From: an uncultured Clostridia bacterium
Lineage (GTDB): Bacteria; Bacillota; Clostridia; TANB77; CAG-508
Assembly (NCBI GenBank): GCA_948585895.1
Contig: CAPBNZ010000090.1
Location: forward strand, 1-6,199
Reading direction: 5' to 3'
DNA length: 6,199 nucleotides
Below, one piece after another: positions 1 through 5,770 of the stretch (position 1 is the stretch's first letter; the number at the start of each line of letters is the position of its first letter). The notes beneath the pieces were generated by a model, which searched no databases, had not been told where the DNA came from, and saw only the letters and a program-made list of their open reading frames with translations. Made by a program: the position numbers and the translations under genes.

Positions 1-530
1 CCAGGATATACTCCTATTACTTTTACACTTGTACCTTTATAGCAGGCTTTTAAACTTTCTGTATATCCTTTTTCTCCCCATTTTGTAGCACAATATACTG
101 CTTCTTGTTTATTTCCTCTTAATGCTGCTGATGACATTATATTTACTATTTTTAAATCTTTTTCTTCTTTTACTTTTAAAGTTTCTGTTGAAAATAAAAT
201 CATACCTTGTAACCCTTTAAAGCATTTATCTATATCCTCTTTTTGATATTTTGTAGGTAACTTAAATGATGGCTCTCCTGCATTATTAATTAGTATTTTT
301 ATATTTCCTAAATTTGATATTTCATTAATAACATTTTTAACAAATTCACTATCTGAAATATCTCCTATAAATCCTTTGTAATTATCTTTATATGTATTAT
401 CTAATGTTTTCATTTTTTCAAAGTCTCTATCTATGTTGCATACAAAATAATTCTTTTCGATAAATTGTTTTACAAATTCTAATCCTAGCCCACTTGCTCC
501 ACCTGTTATAATTACTATTTCTTTGCTCAT
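1..530 (-). CDS. Short-chain dehydrogenase/reductase, partial (C-terminus beyond the left edge)
   Basis: About 176 N-terminal residues of a classical SDR, a cytoplasmic NAD(P)-dependent oxidoreductase; the substrate cannot be told. Visible motifs are the Rossmann cofactor loop TGGASGLG (residues 9-16), an acidic D34 at the end of the second strand (more usual in NAD than NADP binders), NNAG (82-85), catalytic S133 (with S134) and the YCATK active site with Y146 and K150, then a PG after the next strand (176-177). The usual family length is about 250 residues, so some 70 are missing because the window ends, not through decay. The ATG at 530 is preceded by AGAGGAGG at 538-545. It overlaps the stop of the upstream 112-aa gene in an ATGA arrangement, so the two are probably translationally coupled. 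It is last in the visible abiE-led operon. Family assignment is secure; any link to defence is unproven. Confidence 0.93.
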   Translation of the reverse strand, partial: MSKEIVIITGGASGLGLEFVKQFIEKNYFVCNIDRDFEKMKTLDNTYKDNYKGFIGDISDSEFVKNVINEISNLGNIKILINNAGEPSFKLPTKYQKEDIDKCFKGLQGMILFSTETLKVKEEKDLKIVNIMSSAALRGNKQEAVYCATKWGEKGYTESLKACYKGTSVKVIGVYP

Positions 531-865
531 TTTGTTTCCTCCTCTTTAACTTTTTTATCTACTCTTTTTCCGAACTTTACACCTTCTAGATCATTCTGCT
601 CTCTATAATAAGTAATATATTGTGCTGTAACCATTGGATTTATGGAAAAGTAGTATTTACAAAGACTTCTAAATAAGAGTAAACTATCATCATTTTCATA
701 AAATAATAATATATCTAGCATCTCATCTAATTTTCTTTGAATATAACTTTCATCTTTTACATTATCTTTTATAATTTTTTCTATTTCAGCTTTTACAATT
801 ACATATTTTTGTTTATTCAAGTCTATAATAGTTTTGCACATATCATACAATTCCTGTTTTTCCAT
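527..865 (-). CDS. Hypothetical protein, 112 aa, mostly helical
   Basis: I do not recognise this protein. It is small and soluble, with no signal peptide or membrane segment. Residues 1-60 look like charged amphipathic helices (Glu, Lys and Ile rich), 61-90 like a more aromatic helical stretch containing CKYYF and QYITYY, and the last 17 residues are a Lys/Glu-rich tail that is probably flexible. The ATG at 863-865 is preceded by AGAGGTGG at good spacing, which supports the start. It begins 24 bases after the abiEii stop and its TGA overlaps the SDR ATG by four bases, so it sits in one transcription unit with abiEi, abiEii and the SDR gene. It could be an accessory of the toxin-antitoxin pair, a partner of the SDR, or an unrelated passenger; nothing in the sequence decides this. 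Confidence 0.8.
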   Translation of the reverse strand: MEKQELYDMCKTIIDLNKQKYVIVKAEIEKIIKDNVKDESYIQRKLDEMLDILLFYENDDSLLLFRSLCKYYFSINPMVTAQYITYYREQNDLEGVKFGKRVDKKVKEEETK

Positions 866-889
866 AATCCACCTCTATTATATTTTAAA

Positions 890-1711
890 TTATACTACTA
901 AAGGTTCTAATTGTTTTATATAATCTAATATTGTATCTAGAACAATATTGATTTCTTCTCCTAGCCAATTATATCTACTATTTTGAACATTTTCTAAAAA
1001 GTTAGCATTCTTAAATATTTTGCTTAATTCATTTGCTATTTCAAATGTAGTATTAATTTTTAAATCACTATTAATACAATATATATTAATTAATTTAATT
1101 AGCCATACCTTGTCCATATTTCCTTCGGTTATAAGATAATAAAAATCATATATATCTTTGTATCTTGTTGTTCTAATACCATGTTTTAACATGGATAAGA
1201 GCTTTTCAACAAAAATTTGCTCTTTAGTATTTATTAATAATGTCATACTGTTACTAAATACTTCAAAGTTAAACATATATTCTTCTTGTTCTATATCTAA
1301 ATTGTTATGTACTCCAATATCAATTTTAGTTTCTATTTGATTTCCAAATGAATCTTTTAAAACAATATTAACTCTTTTTCCATGATAATCTTGATGCTTT
1401 AAAGGTTTTATTTTTTTATTAACTATTATCTTTATTCCATCATCAATTTGATTTAATTTATCAAACAATAACAATATACTTTTATCTTCTAAAGAATATC
1501 TAATTAAATCTATATCAATATCTACAGTTGCTCGTCTTTTGTCATTAGTTATATTAAACATAACAACTCCACCTTTGACTGTAATATTGTTTCTATAATT
1601 AGATTTGGCAATTTTGCTTAATATTATATCTTGCGCAACTTTTGATGTTGCATAAGCATCTTCATATCCTTTTTCCAAATAAAAGTCTATGCTTTCTAAT
1701 AGATTTATCAC
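890..1711 (-). CDS. abiEii: AbiEii-type nucleotidyltransferase toxin
   Basis: Toxin half of a type IV toxin-antitoxin/abortive-infection pair. AbiEii proteins are DNA polymerase beta-fold nucleotidyltransferases, and members of the family have been linked to nucleotide or GTP binding and to modification of tRNA. The 273-aa product shows the family motifs: KGG at 46-48 (motif I), then R60, T62 and the DIDID run 64-68 that supplies metal-binding aspartates (motif II), KID at 129-131 (motif III aspartate), and EK at 169-170 followed by RYKDIYD at 183-189 (motif IV). The rest is a helical C-terminal region. Length fits the family and no key residue appears lost. The start is GTG at 1709-1711, chosen because AGGGAGGT lies six bases upstream (1718-1725). 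That GTG overlaps the TAG of abiEi by one base, so translation is probably coupled and toxin follows antitoxin. It is the second gene of the operon. Confidence 0.9.
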   Translation of the reverse strand: MINLLESIDFYLEKGYEDAYATSKVAQDIILSKIAKSNYRNNITVKGGVVMFNITNDKRRATVDIDIDLIRYSLEDKSILLLFDKLNQIDDGIKIIVNKKIKPLKHQDYHGKRVNIVLKDSFGNQIETKIDIGVHNNLDIEQEEYMFNFEVFSNSMTLLINTKEQIFVEKLLSMLKHGIRTTRYKDIYDFYYLITEGNMDKVWLIKLINIYCINSDLKINTTFEIANELSKIFKNANFLENVQNSRYNWLGEEINIVLDTILDYIKQLEPLVV

Positions 1712-2253
1712 TAAAAGACCTCCCTGTGTATAATTTCAAAAATGTTTTTTCCGTTAGTAAAACATTCTAAATAATCTGCAAGTAAACTCATATCTATTTC
1801 ATCTGCAATTTCTCTATAATTACTGATTATTTCCTTGTAATAATCAAATGGTATTGTATTTTTATTTCTTATCAGTTCAATTAGCATTCTCTCTTTGTTA
1901 TAAATATTTATTTGAACATTATTATAATTTATTTGACTTTTTCCAATTTCAAAAAAATGGTTTGCCATAAATATTTGCTCTATTTTATCATTCAATATTT
2001 TCTTAACATTGTGTTTTGTAGCTAAAAAATATTTGCTAGGTATGTAATCAGTTAATCCTAAATAGAAAAATGCACTTTCTGATGTAAAAATACTATTAGG
2101 ATATCTTTTCACAATATATTCCAAAGGATTGTATTTTTCAGTATCTGAATATAGACCACTTTCAATCTTATATAGTTCTTTGTTTGCTACTTTTTTATTT
2201 ATATTATAATTATCCAATCCATTATTTTTCAATTCACTATATGTATATATCAT
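1711..2253 (-). CDS. abiEi: AbiEi-like antitoxin / transcriptional regulator
   Basis: Antitoxin half of the AbiE pair. In the studied systems AbiEi binds its own promoter through an N-terminal winged helix and represses the operon, and its C-terminal domain counters the toxin without stable contact with it. In this 180-aa protein residues 1-40 look like the winged helix, ending in the typical LYKIESGLYS. Residues 57-72 hold the family signature FTSESAFFYLGLTDYI, and NKERMLIELIRNKNTIPFDY (119-138) matches the conserved segment in the C-terminal half. It is at the short end for the family and the C-terminal domain may be compact. The ATG at 2251-2253 has GGGGGAG at 2259-2265. The gene lies directly upstream of the toxin with a one-base overlap. 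A perfect inverted repeat just upstream (2274-2325) could be its operator. Confidence 0.85.
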   Translation of the reverse strand: MIYTYSELKNNGLDNYNINKKVANKELYKIESGLYSDTEKYNPLEYIVKRYPNSIFTSESAFFYLGLTDYIPSKYFLATKHNVKKILNDKIEQIFMANHFFEIGKSQINYNNVQINIYNKERMLIELIRNKNTIPFDYYKEIISNYREIADEIDMSLLADYLECFTNGKNIFEIIHREVF

Positions 2254-2271
2254 TTTTTCTCCCCCAACTAC

Positions 2272-2300
2272 ATATTAAACTAAAATAAGGCGTCTGTCAA
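2272..2300 (-). promoter_or_regulatory. Candidate promoter of the abiE operon
   Basis: On the minus strand a perfect TTGACA (2295-2300) is followed after 17 bases by TAATAT (2272-2277), four of six matches to TATAAT. Transcription would start near 2265, giving a leader of only about a dozen bases with the GGGGGAG site at its 5' end. The -35 box lies in the loop of the 20-bp inverted repeat and the spacer runs through one arm, so a repressor on the repeat would block RNA polymerase. The TTGACA could be chance in AT-rich DNA. Confidence 0.45.
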
Positions 2301-2325
2301 TAAAAACGCCTTATTTTAGTTTAAT
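2274..2325. terminator. 20-bp perfect inverted repeat: likely terminator and possible AbiEi operator
   Basis: The arms 2274-2293 and 2306-2325 are perfectly complementary around a 12-base loop. Each has an AAGGCG/CGCCTT core next to the loop and AT-rich outer parts. On the minus strand the repeat begins at the RT stop codon (2321-2323), and the GC core is followed by TTATTTTAGTTT, which can act as a U-rich tail. On the plus strand six T follow (2325-2330). It therefore looks like a bidirectional intrinsic terminator. Because AbiEi proteins are known to bind long inverted repeats in their promoters and a promoter can be read inside this one, it may also be the operator. Confidence 0.7.
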
Positions 2326-3616
2326 TTTTTACTTTTACTAATCTTTTACTCATATATTTCCAACTGTTTTTTACTTGATTATTAAAACTCCCTAAACCTC
2401 CATATTCTTTTTGTGCTCTATCTACATAAGTTAAAAAGTTTCCTTTCTTTACATCTTTAGTATTCTTGCCTAAATAAGAATACTGTTTATATAGTTTTCT
2501 TCTTCCTATATTGTTTTGTGTTAAAACAGTATACTTATTTATTGTCTTAATTCTTGCATACATTTTTCTATAATATTTTGATATAGTTTTTTCTCTTATC
2601 TTTACAGTGTTTCCGTCATATGAAAATCCTAAATAATTGATAATAGTATTTTTCTCATTTATTTTGTTTTCTAAAACATTAACTTCTCTAATACTTTTAT
2701 CTTTCTTTATAAAACATTTCGTTTTTTCATTACTTATTTCTAATCGTGGAATTTTTACTTTTATGTCCATAATCTTTTGATATAGTTCTAATATTTTCGA
2801 TGTCTCTGGTATTATTATGATTATATCATCAGAGTATCTTCTATATATTCCATTATTAGATGTAACTAAATCAGTTATCCATTTATCAAATTTAATCATA
2901 TATATATTTGACATTACTGAACTAACACCAGATCCTTGCACTATACCATACTTATCTTCATTTATATGAAGATGCTCCTTTTTAAAATTTCTAAATTCTT
3001 GTATTTCAAATAATCTTTCTTTTCTTAATTTAGTCAATTCTTTATGAGTTAAATTAAGCTTCGCTAAAATATCATTATACTCTATATATGAATATTTTGT
3101 TATACTTTTAAATACTTTATAATAGTCCTTTGGTAAAGTTTCAACTTTTAGCACTTCTTTTAAACATTCTTTTAAATATCTATGGTCTAAATTATCAAAA
3201 AAATTACTAAAGTCCGATACTATAATAAAAGCATTCTCTTGATTATTTAAAAATTTAAATACATCTCTTGAAAAGTGTATGTTACTTTTCTGTAAATTAG
3301 TTCTATATGCTATTGATGATTTATTAATTCCATTACTCTTGGCATAATTGTTATATCTGTTAGATAATATTTCATTATAATATTCATAAATATATCTGTC
3401 TATATGTGAAGAATATCTAATATCTCTAGGTGGTTTTACTACAAGCTCTGTTCCATTAAATTTCTTTTTTTCTTCTTGATAGTGAATAAATGGATAAAAA
3501 GGATGTCTTTCTATCCATTTAGGATTTTTTATATTGGAAATATATTTCCAATACTCGTTCTTTCTAGTATCAAAATGCGTATATACTTTAATTTTGTATA
3601 TTTTTCTCTTTTTCAT
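2321..3616 (-). CDS. drt2: Reverse transcriptase, DRT2 (UG2)-like antiphage defence type
   Basis: An RNA-directed DNA polymerase of 431 aa. Fingers and palm motifs occur in order: N-terminal PFYPFIH (39-45) and YSSHIDRYIYEYY (68-80), IAYRTN (102-107), the motif A block VSDFSNFFDNLDH (133-145, metal ligand D135), GIVQGSGVSSVMSNIYM (224-240), the catalytic YSDD (261-264), SNEKTKCF (295-302) and NYLGFSYDG (327-335), then a Lys/Tyr-rich thumb-like C-terminus. There is no group II maturase, integrase, protease or HNH domain, which argues against an intron or retroelement. From memory of the family, the HPF.PFI / SHID / AYR pattern and solitary size match DRT2 (UG2) defence RTs, which copy an upstream ncRNA into concatemeric cDNA encoding the Neo protein. 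The upstream region supports this. The ATG at 3614-3616 has AGAAGGGA just upstream. RT as such is certain; the subgroup is inferred. Confidence 0.85.
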   Translation of the reverse strand: MKKRKIYKIKVYTHFDTRKNEYWKYISNIKNPKWIERHPFYPFIHYQEEKKKFNGTELVVKPPRDIRYSSHIDRYIYEYYNEILSNRYNNYAKSNGINKSSIAYRTNLQKSNIHFSRDVFKFLNNQENAFIIVSDFSNFFDNLDHRYLKECLKEVLKVETLPKDYYKVFKSITKYSYIEYNDILAKLNLTHKELTKLRKERLFEIQEFRNFKKEHLHINEDKYGIVQGSGVSSVMSNIYMIKFDKWITDLVTSNNGIYRRYSDDIIIIIPETSKILELYQKIMDIKVKIPRLEISNEKTKCFIKKDKSIREVNVLENKINEKNTIINYLGFSYDGNTVKIREKTISKYYRKMYARIKTINKYTVLTQNNIGRRKLYKQYSYLGKNTKDVKKGNFLTYVDRAQKEYGGLGSFNNQVKNSWKYMSKRLVKVKN

Positions 3617-3631
3617 AATATCCCTTCTTCA

Positions 3632-3677
3632 AAGCCTACCAATCGGAACGCAGATATCCTTATTGATTGGTAGACCT
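3632..3677 (-). repeat. 3' stem of the predicted ncRNA
   Basis: CTACCAATC and GATTGGTAG (plus-strand arms 3636-3644 and 3665-3673) make a perfect 9-bp stem. In the minus-strand RNA it extends to 13 pairs with two G-U wobbles (arms 3632-3644 and 3665-3677). The 20-base internal part may form three further GGA/UCC pairs. The wobbles work only in the minus-strand RNA, which supports that strand as the structured one. It ends about 15 bases before the RT start codon and could also influence RT translation. Confidence 0.7.
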
Positions 3678-3687
3678 GAATTGTTCC

Positions 3688-3705
3688 TAACATATTTCTA
3701 TGTTA
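3688..3705 (-). repeat. ncRNA hairpin with GAAA tetraloop
   Basis: In the RNA sense TAACATA (3699-3705) and TATGTTA (3688-3694) form a perfect 7-bp stem closed by GAAA, a GNRA-type tetraloop. It lies 3' of the predicted template and is a natural candidate for RT recognition or a tertiary contact. Confidence 0.7.
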
Positions 3706-3745
3706 TCTGCTTAGCCCTCCTTTACCAAAGAATAGTATGGTATAT

Positions 3746-3767
3746 TATAATGGAGGTAATAGATATG
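3746..3767 (+). promoter_or_regulatory. Orphan -10 box, ribosome binding site and start codon of the predicted neo
   Basis: On the plus strand a consensus TATAAT (3746-3751) is followed directly by GGAGGT (3752-3757) and, seven bases on, ATG (3765-3767). In the chromosome the best upstream -35 is a poor TTACCA (3722-3727, 18-base spacer). A transcript started from this -10 would begin near 3758, after the ribosome site, so the site would be used only in the second and later repeats of a concatemer. That oddity fits a repeat unit better than an ordinary gene. Confidence 0.5.
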
Positions 3768-3870
3768 AACACATCATGGTCATTACTAGATATATTCATA
3801 GTCTATGCAATTGAAAGATTATGCTATATAAATATTGATATAAATATCAGTATAAATATTAAGCTAATAC

Positions 3871-3876
3871 TTGACA
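3871..3876 (+). promoter_or_regulatory. Orphan consensus -35 box near the template end
   Basis: A perfect TTGACA on the plus strand. No good -10 lies at the right distance downstream in the chromosome: 16-18 bases on is the sequence around TCTCCTA. It becomes a useful promoter element only if the cDNA end is joined back to the region before 3746. Confidence 0.5.
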
Positions 3877-3893
3877 TTGCAGTAATATAAATC

Positions 3894-3915
3894 TCCTATA
3901 ACTTATCTTATAGGA
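3894..3915 (-). repeat. 5'-end hairpin of the predicted ncRNA
   Basis: In the RNA sense TCCTATAA (3908-3915) and TTATAGGA (3894-3901) form a perfect 8-bp stem with a GATAAG loop. It would sit at the very 5' end of the transcript, just before the predicted template segment, where it could mark the end of reverse transcription or bind the RT. Confidence 0.7.
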
Positions 3916-3922
3916 CATGCTT

Positions 3923-3951
3923 ATTATATAATACTATGGAAAATATTTCAA
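3923..3951 (-). promoter_or_regulatory. Strong sigma-70/A promoter for the ncRNA and RT
   Basis: On the minus strand TTGAAA (3946-3951) and TATAAT (3923-3928) are separated by exactly 17 bases: eleven of twelve consensus bases at ideal spacing. Start of transcription would be near 3916, immediately before the first hairpin. It is the best promoter in the window and lies in the gap after the relaxase stop, so the RT module is expressed independently of the mobilization genes. Confidence 0.75.
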
Positions 3952-3988
3952 GCATTTAACCCCCAAAAACATTCAAATATTGGATAAA

Positions 3989-5371
3989 TTATCTACATTC
4001 TTCTCTTGTTCTTTTATCTCTCTTCCTACTTTTGCTAATTCCTACTTTTTCTAACTTCATCTGTTGTTCAATTTTTATAACCTCTTTAACTTTTGGGATA
4101 TCTTCTAAAATATAGTTTGCTGTTTTTAGACTTTTTCTATACTTATTTAGCATTGTAGTACATTCATTTCGCTTTTCTTTATATTCTTCTATTAATTTAT
4201 CATCTGTACAATTTCTTAGCTTATTTCTGTATTTTTGTCTTAAATTAGTAACATCTTTAATATCTTTTTCAGTTCGTATAATATAATTTTTTACATCTAC
4301 TGTAGTTTTTAGTTTTTCACTTACAATAAGTCTAATTTCATTAGAATATCGTACCATTTTTCTTACTTCTTGTTTCATTTCTGGAGATAGTAGCTGATAG
4401 TTTTCTCGTTTTGGTAATAGTCCTAATAGATGAAATAGTAATAAAAACATTGCATCAATTCCACTCATTTTACTAATATTGCTGAATCTACCTTTATATT
4501 TACAAACTTTATATTTTTGTTTTTTCTTTTTAGGGTGTATAAATTCCATATATCTATTTTGATAATAATAAGGGTTGTGTTCAACTTTGTTTGCAATGTT
4601 CTTTGGCAAATATTTTTCTCCTAATTGATACATTCTTACTGCTTTCTTATCATTTATTGAGCGAATTGTAGGATATTTTCTATTATTATCATCATTTATA
4701 ATATACCCTTTTTTATACATTGCTTTTTTGAATTGTGTATAACTTACACATATTTTCATTGTTTCATCCATAGCTTGTCTCATTAGGTTATACTTCGTAG
4801 GCTCTCCTCTTTTTTCTGCAAAATATATACTTCTTGGTGTTTTTCCTTTTGGATTTTCTATAACTATTAGATTATTTTCTCTACATAGTCTGTCTGAAGT
4901 TTCTCTAAATTTATAATATGCACCTTTATTGCAATTAAATTTTTTTCCAGTAAACATATTAACTGAATTTACTACAAAATGATTATGATAAGTTCCTGTA
5001 TTAAAGTGTGTTGCAACTACAACTTGATATTCACTCCACATTTCTTTTGCTAGTTCTACTCCAATTTTATGTGCAATTTCTGGTGATACTTCTCCTGTTT
5101 TGAAACTTTGATATGCATGATATGCTATATTTCCTGTACATTTATCAAACTTTTTCTGTACAAAATTCATTTCTTCATAAGCTGTTTTTTCTTTACAATT
5201 TACTCCTGTTACATACATAGTTTTTTCATTTTCGTCAATAGTCTTTTCATTATTTTCTGCATACATTAATACTTGCTTCAAATTAGAAAAGAGTGTCTTT
5301 TCTGGATTTTTCGCATAATTTACTACTCGTGATAAACTATCTTTAATTGCCCATATTTTTGTTGTTGCCAT
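3989..5371 (-). CDS. mobA: MOBP-type relaxase / mobilization nuclease
   Basis: A relaxase nicks one strand at oriT, stays covalently bound through a tyrosine and leads the strand into the recipient. This 460-aa protein begins MATTKIWAIKDSL, the usual N-terminus of clostridial relaxases of this family. The VVNYAKNPEKT segment carries the probable catalytic Y19, GNIAYHAYQSF follows near residue 80, and the metal-binding histidines lie in HFNTGTYHNHFVVNSVN (H122, H129, H131). The C-terminal third (about 350-460) is Lys/Glu-rich and probably coiled coil. An upstream in-frame ATG at 5404 would add 11 residues; I prefer 5371 because the family N-terminus starts there, and GGTGAT lies just before it. 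The gene overlaps mobC by 29 bases in another frame, so the pair is coupled. No type IV secretion genes are seen, so transfer would rely on a helper element. Confidence 0.9.
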   Translation of the reverse strand: MATTKIWAIKDSLSRVVNYAKNPEKTLFSNLKQVLMYAENNEKTIDENEKTMYVTGVNCKEKTAYEEMNFVQKKFDKCTGNIAYHAYQSFKTGEVSPEIAHKIGVELAKEMWSEYQVVVATHFNTGTYHNHFVVNSVNMFTGKKFNCNKGAYYKFRETSDRLCRENNLIVIENPKGKTPRSIYFAEKRGEPTKYNLMRQAMDETMKICVSYTQFKKAMYKKGYIINDDNNRKYPTIRSINDKKAVRMYQLGEKYLPKNIANKVEHNPYYYQNRYMEFIHPKKKKQKYKVCKYKGRFSNISKMSGIDAMFLLLFHLLGLLPKRENYQLLSPEMKQEVRKMVRYSNEIRLIVSEKLKTTVDVKNYIIRTEKDIKDVTNLRQKYRNKLRNCTDDKLIEEYKEKRNECTTMLNKYRKSLKTANYILEDIPKVKEVIKIEQQMKLEKVGISKSRKRDKRTREECR

Positions 5372-5663
5372 CTTTATCACCATCTTCTTTATTGTTATAT
5401 ACATCTAAAAAATCACTTTGCATCTTTTCGATTTTTTCTCTTACTTCTTCATTATTTAGATAAGGAAATTGATATTTTAAATCAGTTATTCCTGTATATA
5501 TTTTGTAAATTTTTTCATCTGGTACTTCATAAATCTTTTGTTGCAATCCTGATTTTCTTAAATAACCTGATAAAGATAATTTACTCTTTTTCGCATTTCT
5601 TTGTAACTTTTTCTTTTCATTTTCACTCACTCTAACATTAATTCCTATTGTTCTATTTCTCAT
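5343..5663 (-). CDS. mobC: MobC-like relaxosome accessory protein
   Basis: A 106-aa ribbon-helix-helix DNA-binding protein of the MobC family, which binds near nic and helps the relaxase open oriT. The N-terminus shows the fold: a short strand TIGINVRV (5-12), a helix SENEKKKLQRNAKK (13-26) and a second helix LSGYLRKSGL (31-40), the characteristic 'S-x-Y-L-R' region. The remainder is helical and acidic and ends in a low-complexity Asp/Lys/Asn tail that lies partly over the start of the relaxase gene. The ATG at 5661-5663 is preceded by AAGGAAGTG. It is the first gene after the oriT-like region and probably autoregulates through binding there, as is common for the family. Confidence 0.85.
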   Translation of the reverse strand: MRNRTIGINVRVSENEKKKLQRNAKKSKLSLSGYLRKSGLQQKIYEVPDEKIYKIYTGITDLKYQFPYLNNEEVREKIEKMQSDFLDVYNNKEDGDKDGNNKNMGN

Positions 5664-5703
5664 AATTTTTCACTTCCTTTTTGATAAGTTTTCGTTCTAT
5701 TTT

Positions 5704-5732
5704 TTTATGAAATCTTTCTTAAAAGTTTTCAA
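5704..5732 (-). promoter_or_regulatory. Candidate promoter of mobC-mobA
   Basis: On the minus strand TTGAAA (5727-5732) is followed after 17 bases by CATAAA (5704-5709), a four-of-six match to the -10 box. The start would be near 5697, about 35 bases before the mobC ATG. It lies between the oriT-like hairpins and mobC. The base composition here makes such matches easy to find, so support is moderate. Confidence 0.4.
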
Positions 5733-5770
5733 TTTCTCGTTTAATTTTTTATTTTACTTTCTAATTTTCT

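Larger units (their letters stand above)
3738..3884 (+). other. neo: Predicted neo repeat unit (147 nt, 49 codons) encoded on the cDNA strand
   Basis: The plus strand here equals the first-strand cDNA of the predicted ncRNA. One frame is open from 3738 through 3887 and the other two are closed by stops. AGTA occurs at 3734-3737 and at 3881-3884, exactly 147 nt apart, a multiple of three. If the RT jumps between these sites the repeats join without a stop, and the joint also brings TTGACA (3871-3876) 16 bases before TATAAT (3746-3751). Each unit carries GGAGGT (3752-3757) seven bases before ATG (3765). The repeated peptide would have 49 residues, beginning WYIIMEVIDMNTSW and ending KLILDIAV, rich in Ile, Leu and Asn. 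In the chromosome itself this is only a 41-codon open frame (3765-3890) with no suitable -35 nearby, ending at TAA 3888-3890. Boundaries are inferred from the sequence and not established. Confidence 0.5.
3617..3916 (-). ncRNA. Predicted DRT2-type template ncRNA upstream of the RT
   Basis: The gap between the relaxase stop (3989) and the RT start (3616) has its own strong minus-strand promoter, and its sense strand is closed by many stops in all three frames, so the transcript is unlikely to be an mRNA for anything but the RT. The predicted start is near 3916, with a hairpin directly at the 5' end (3894-3915). A long AT-rich middle stretch follows, then two more hairpins (3688-3705 and 3632-3677) and a less AT-rich 3' part. 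Length and place fit the ncRNA of a DRT2 system, in which the middle serves as the template. The 3' end is not visible and may lie anywhere after 3632, or the RNA may be processed from a transcript that continues into the RT gene. Confidence 0.65.

Noticed and set aside
1158..1340. 60-aa plus-strand open frame
   Set aside because: Lies entirely antisense within abiEii, whose family motifs make the minus strand the real coding strand.
2321..3616. RT as a group II intron maturase, retron or diversity-generating retroelement
   Set aside because: No maturase X or HNH domain and no intron-like ends; no msr/msd-type arrangement or effector fused to the RT; no variable/template repeat pair or target protein in the window.
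3476..3673. 65-aa plus-strand open frame
   Set aside because: Mostly antisense to the RT gene, no ribosome binding site, no recognisable protein features.
3534..3764. Plus-strand open frame continuing upstream of the proposed neo unit, giving a 118-aa ORF in total
   Set aside because: Its start lies inside the RT gene, it has no ribosome site there, and antisense frames over Lys-rich coding sequence and the GC-richer stem region have few stops. Only 3738-3884 has supporting signals. A longer cDNA repeat cannot be fully excluded.
3885..3937. Other possible joins for the repeat (148, 149 or 150 nt periods)
   Set aside because: Periods of 148 and 149 break the frame. A period of 150 gives a 19-base promoter spacer and only a three-base shared sequence, so 147 with AGTA is the better reading.
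5372..5404. Relaxase start at the upstream ATG (11 residues longer)
   Set aside because: The extra residues do not resemble the family N-terminus, they deepen the overlap with mobC, and MATTKIW is the usual beginning.
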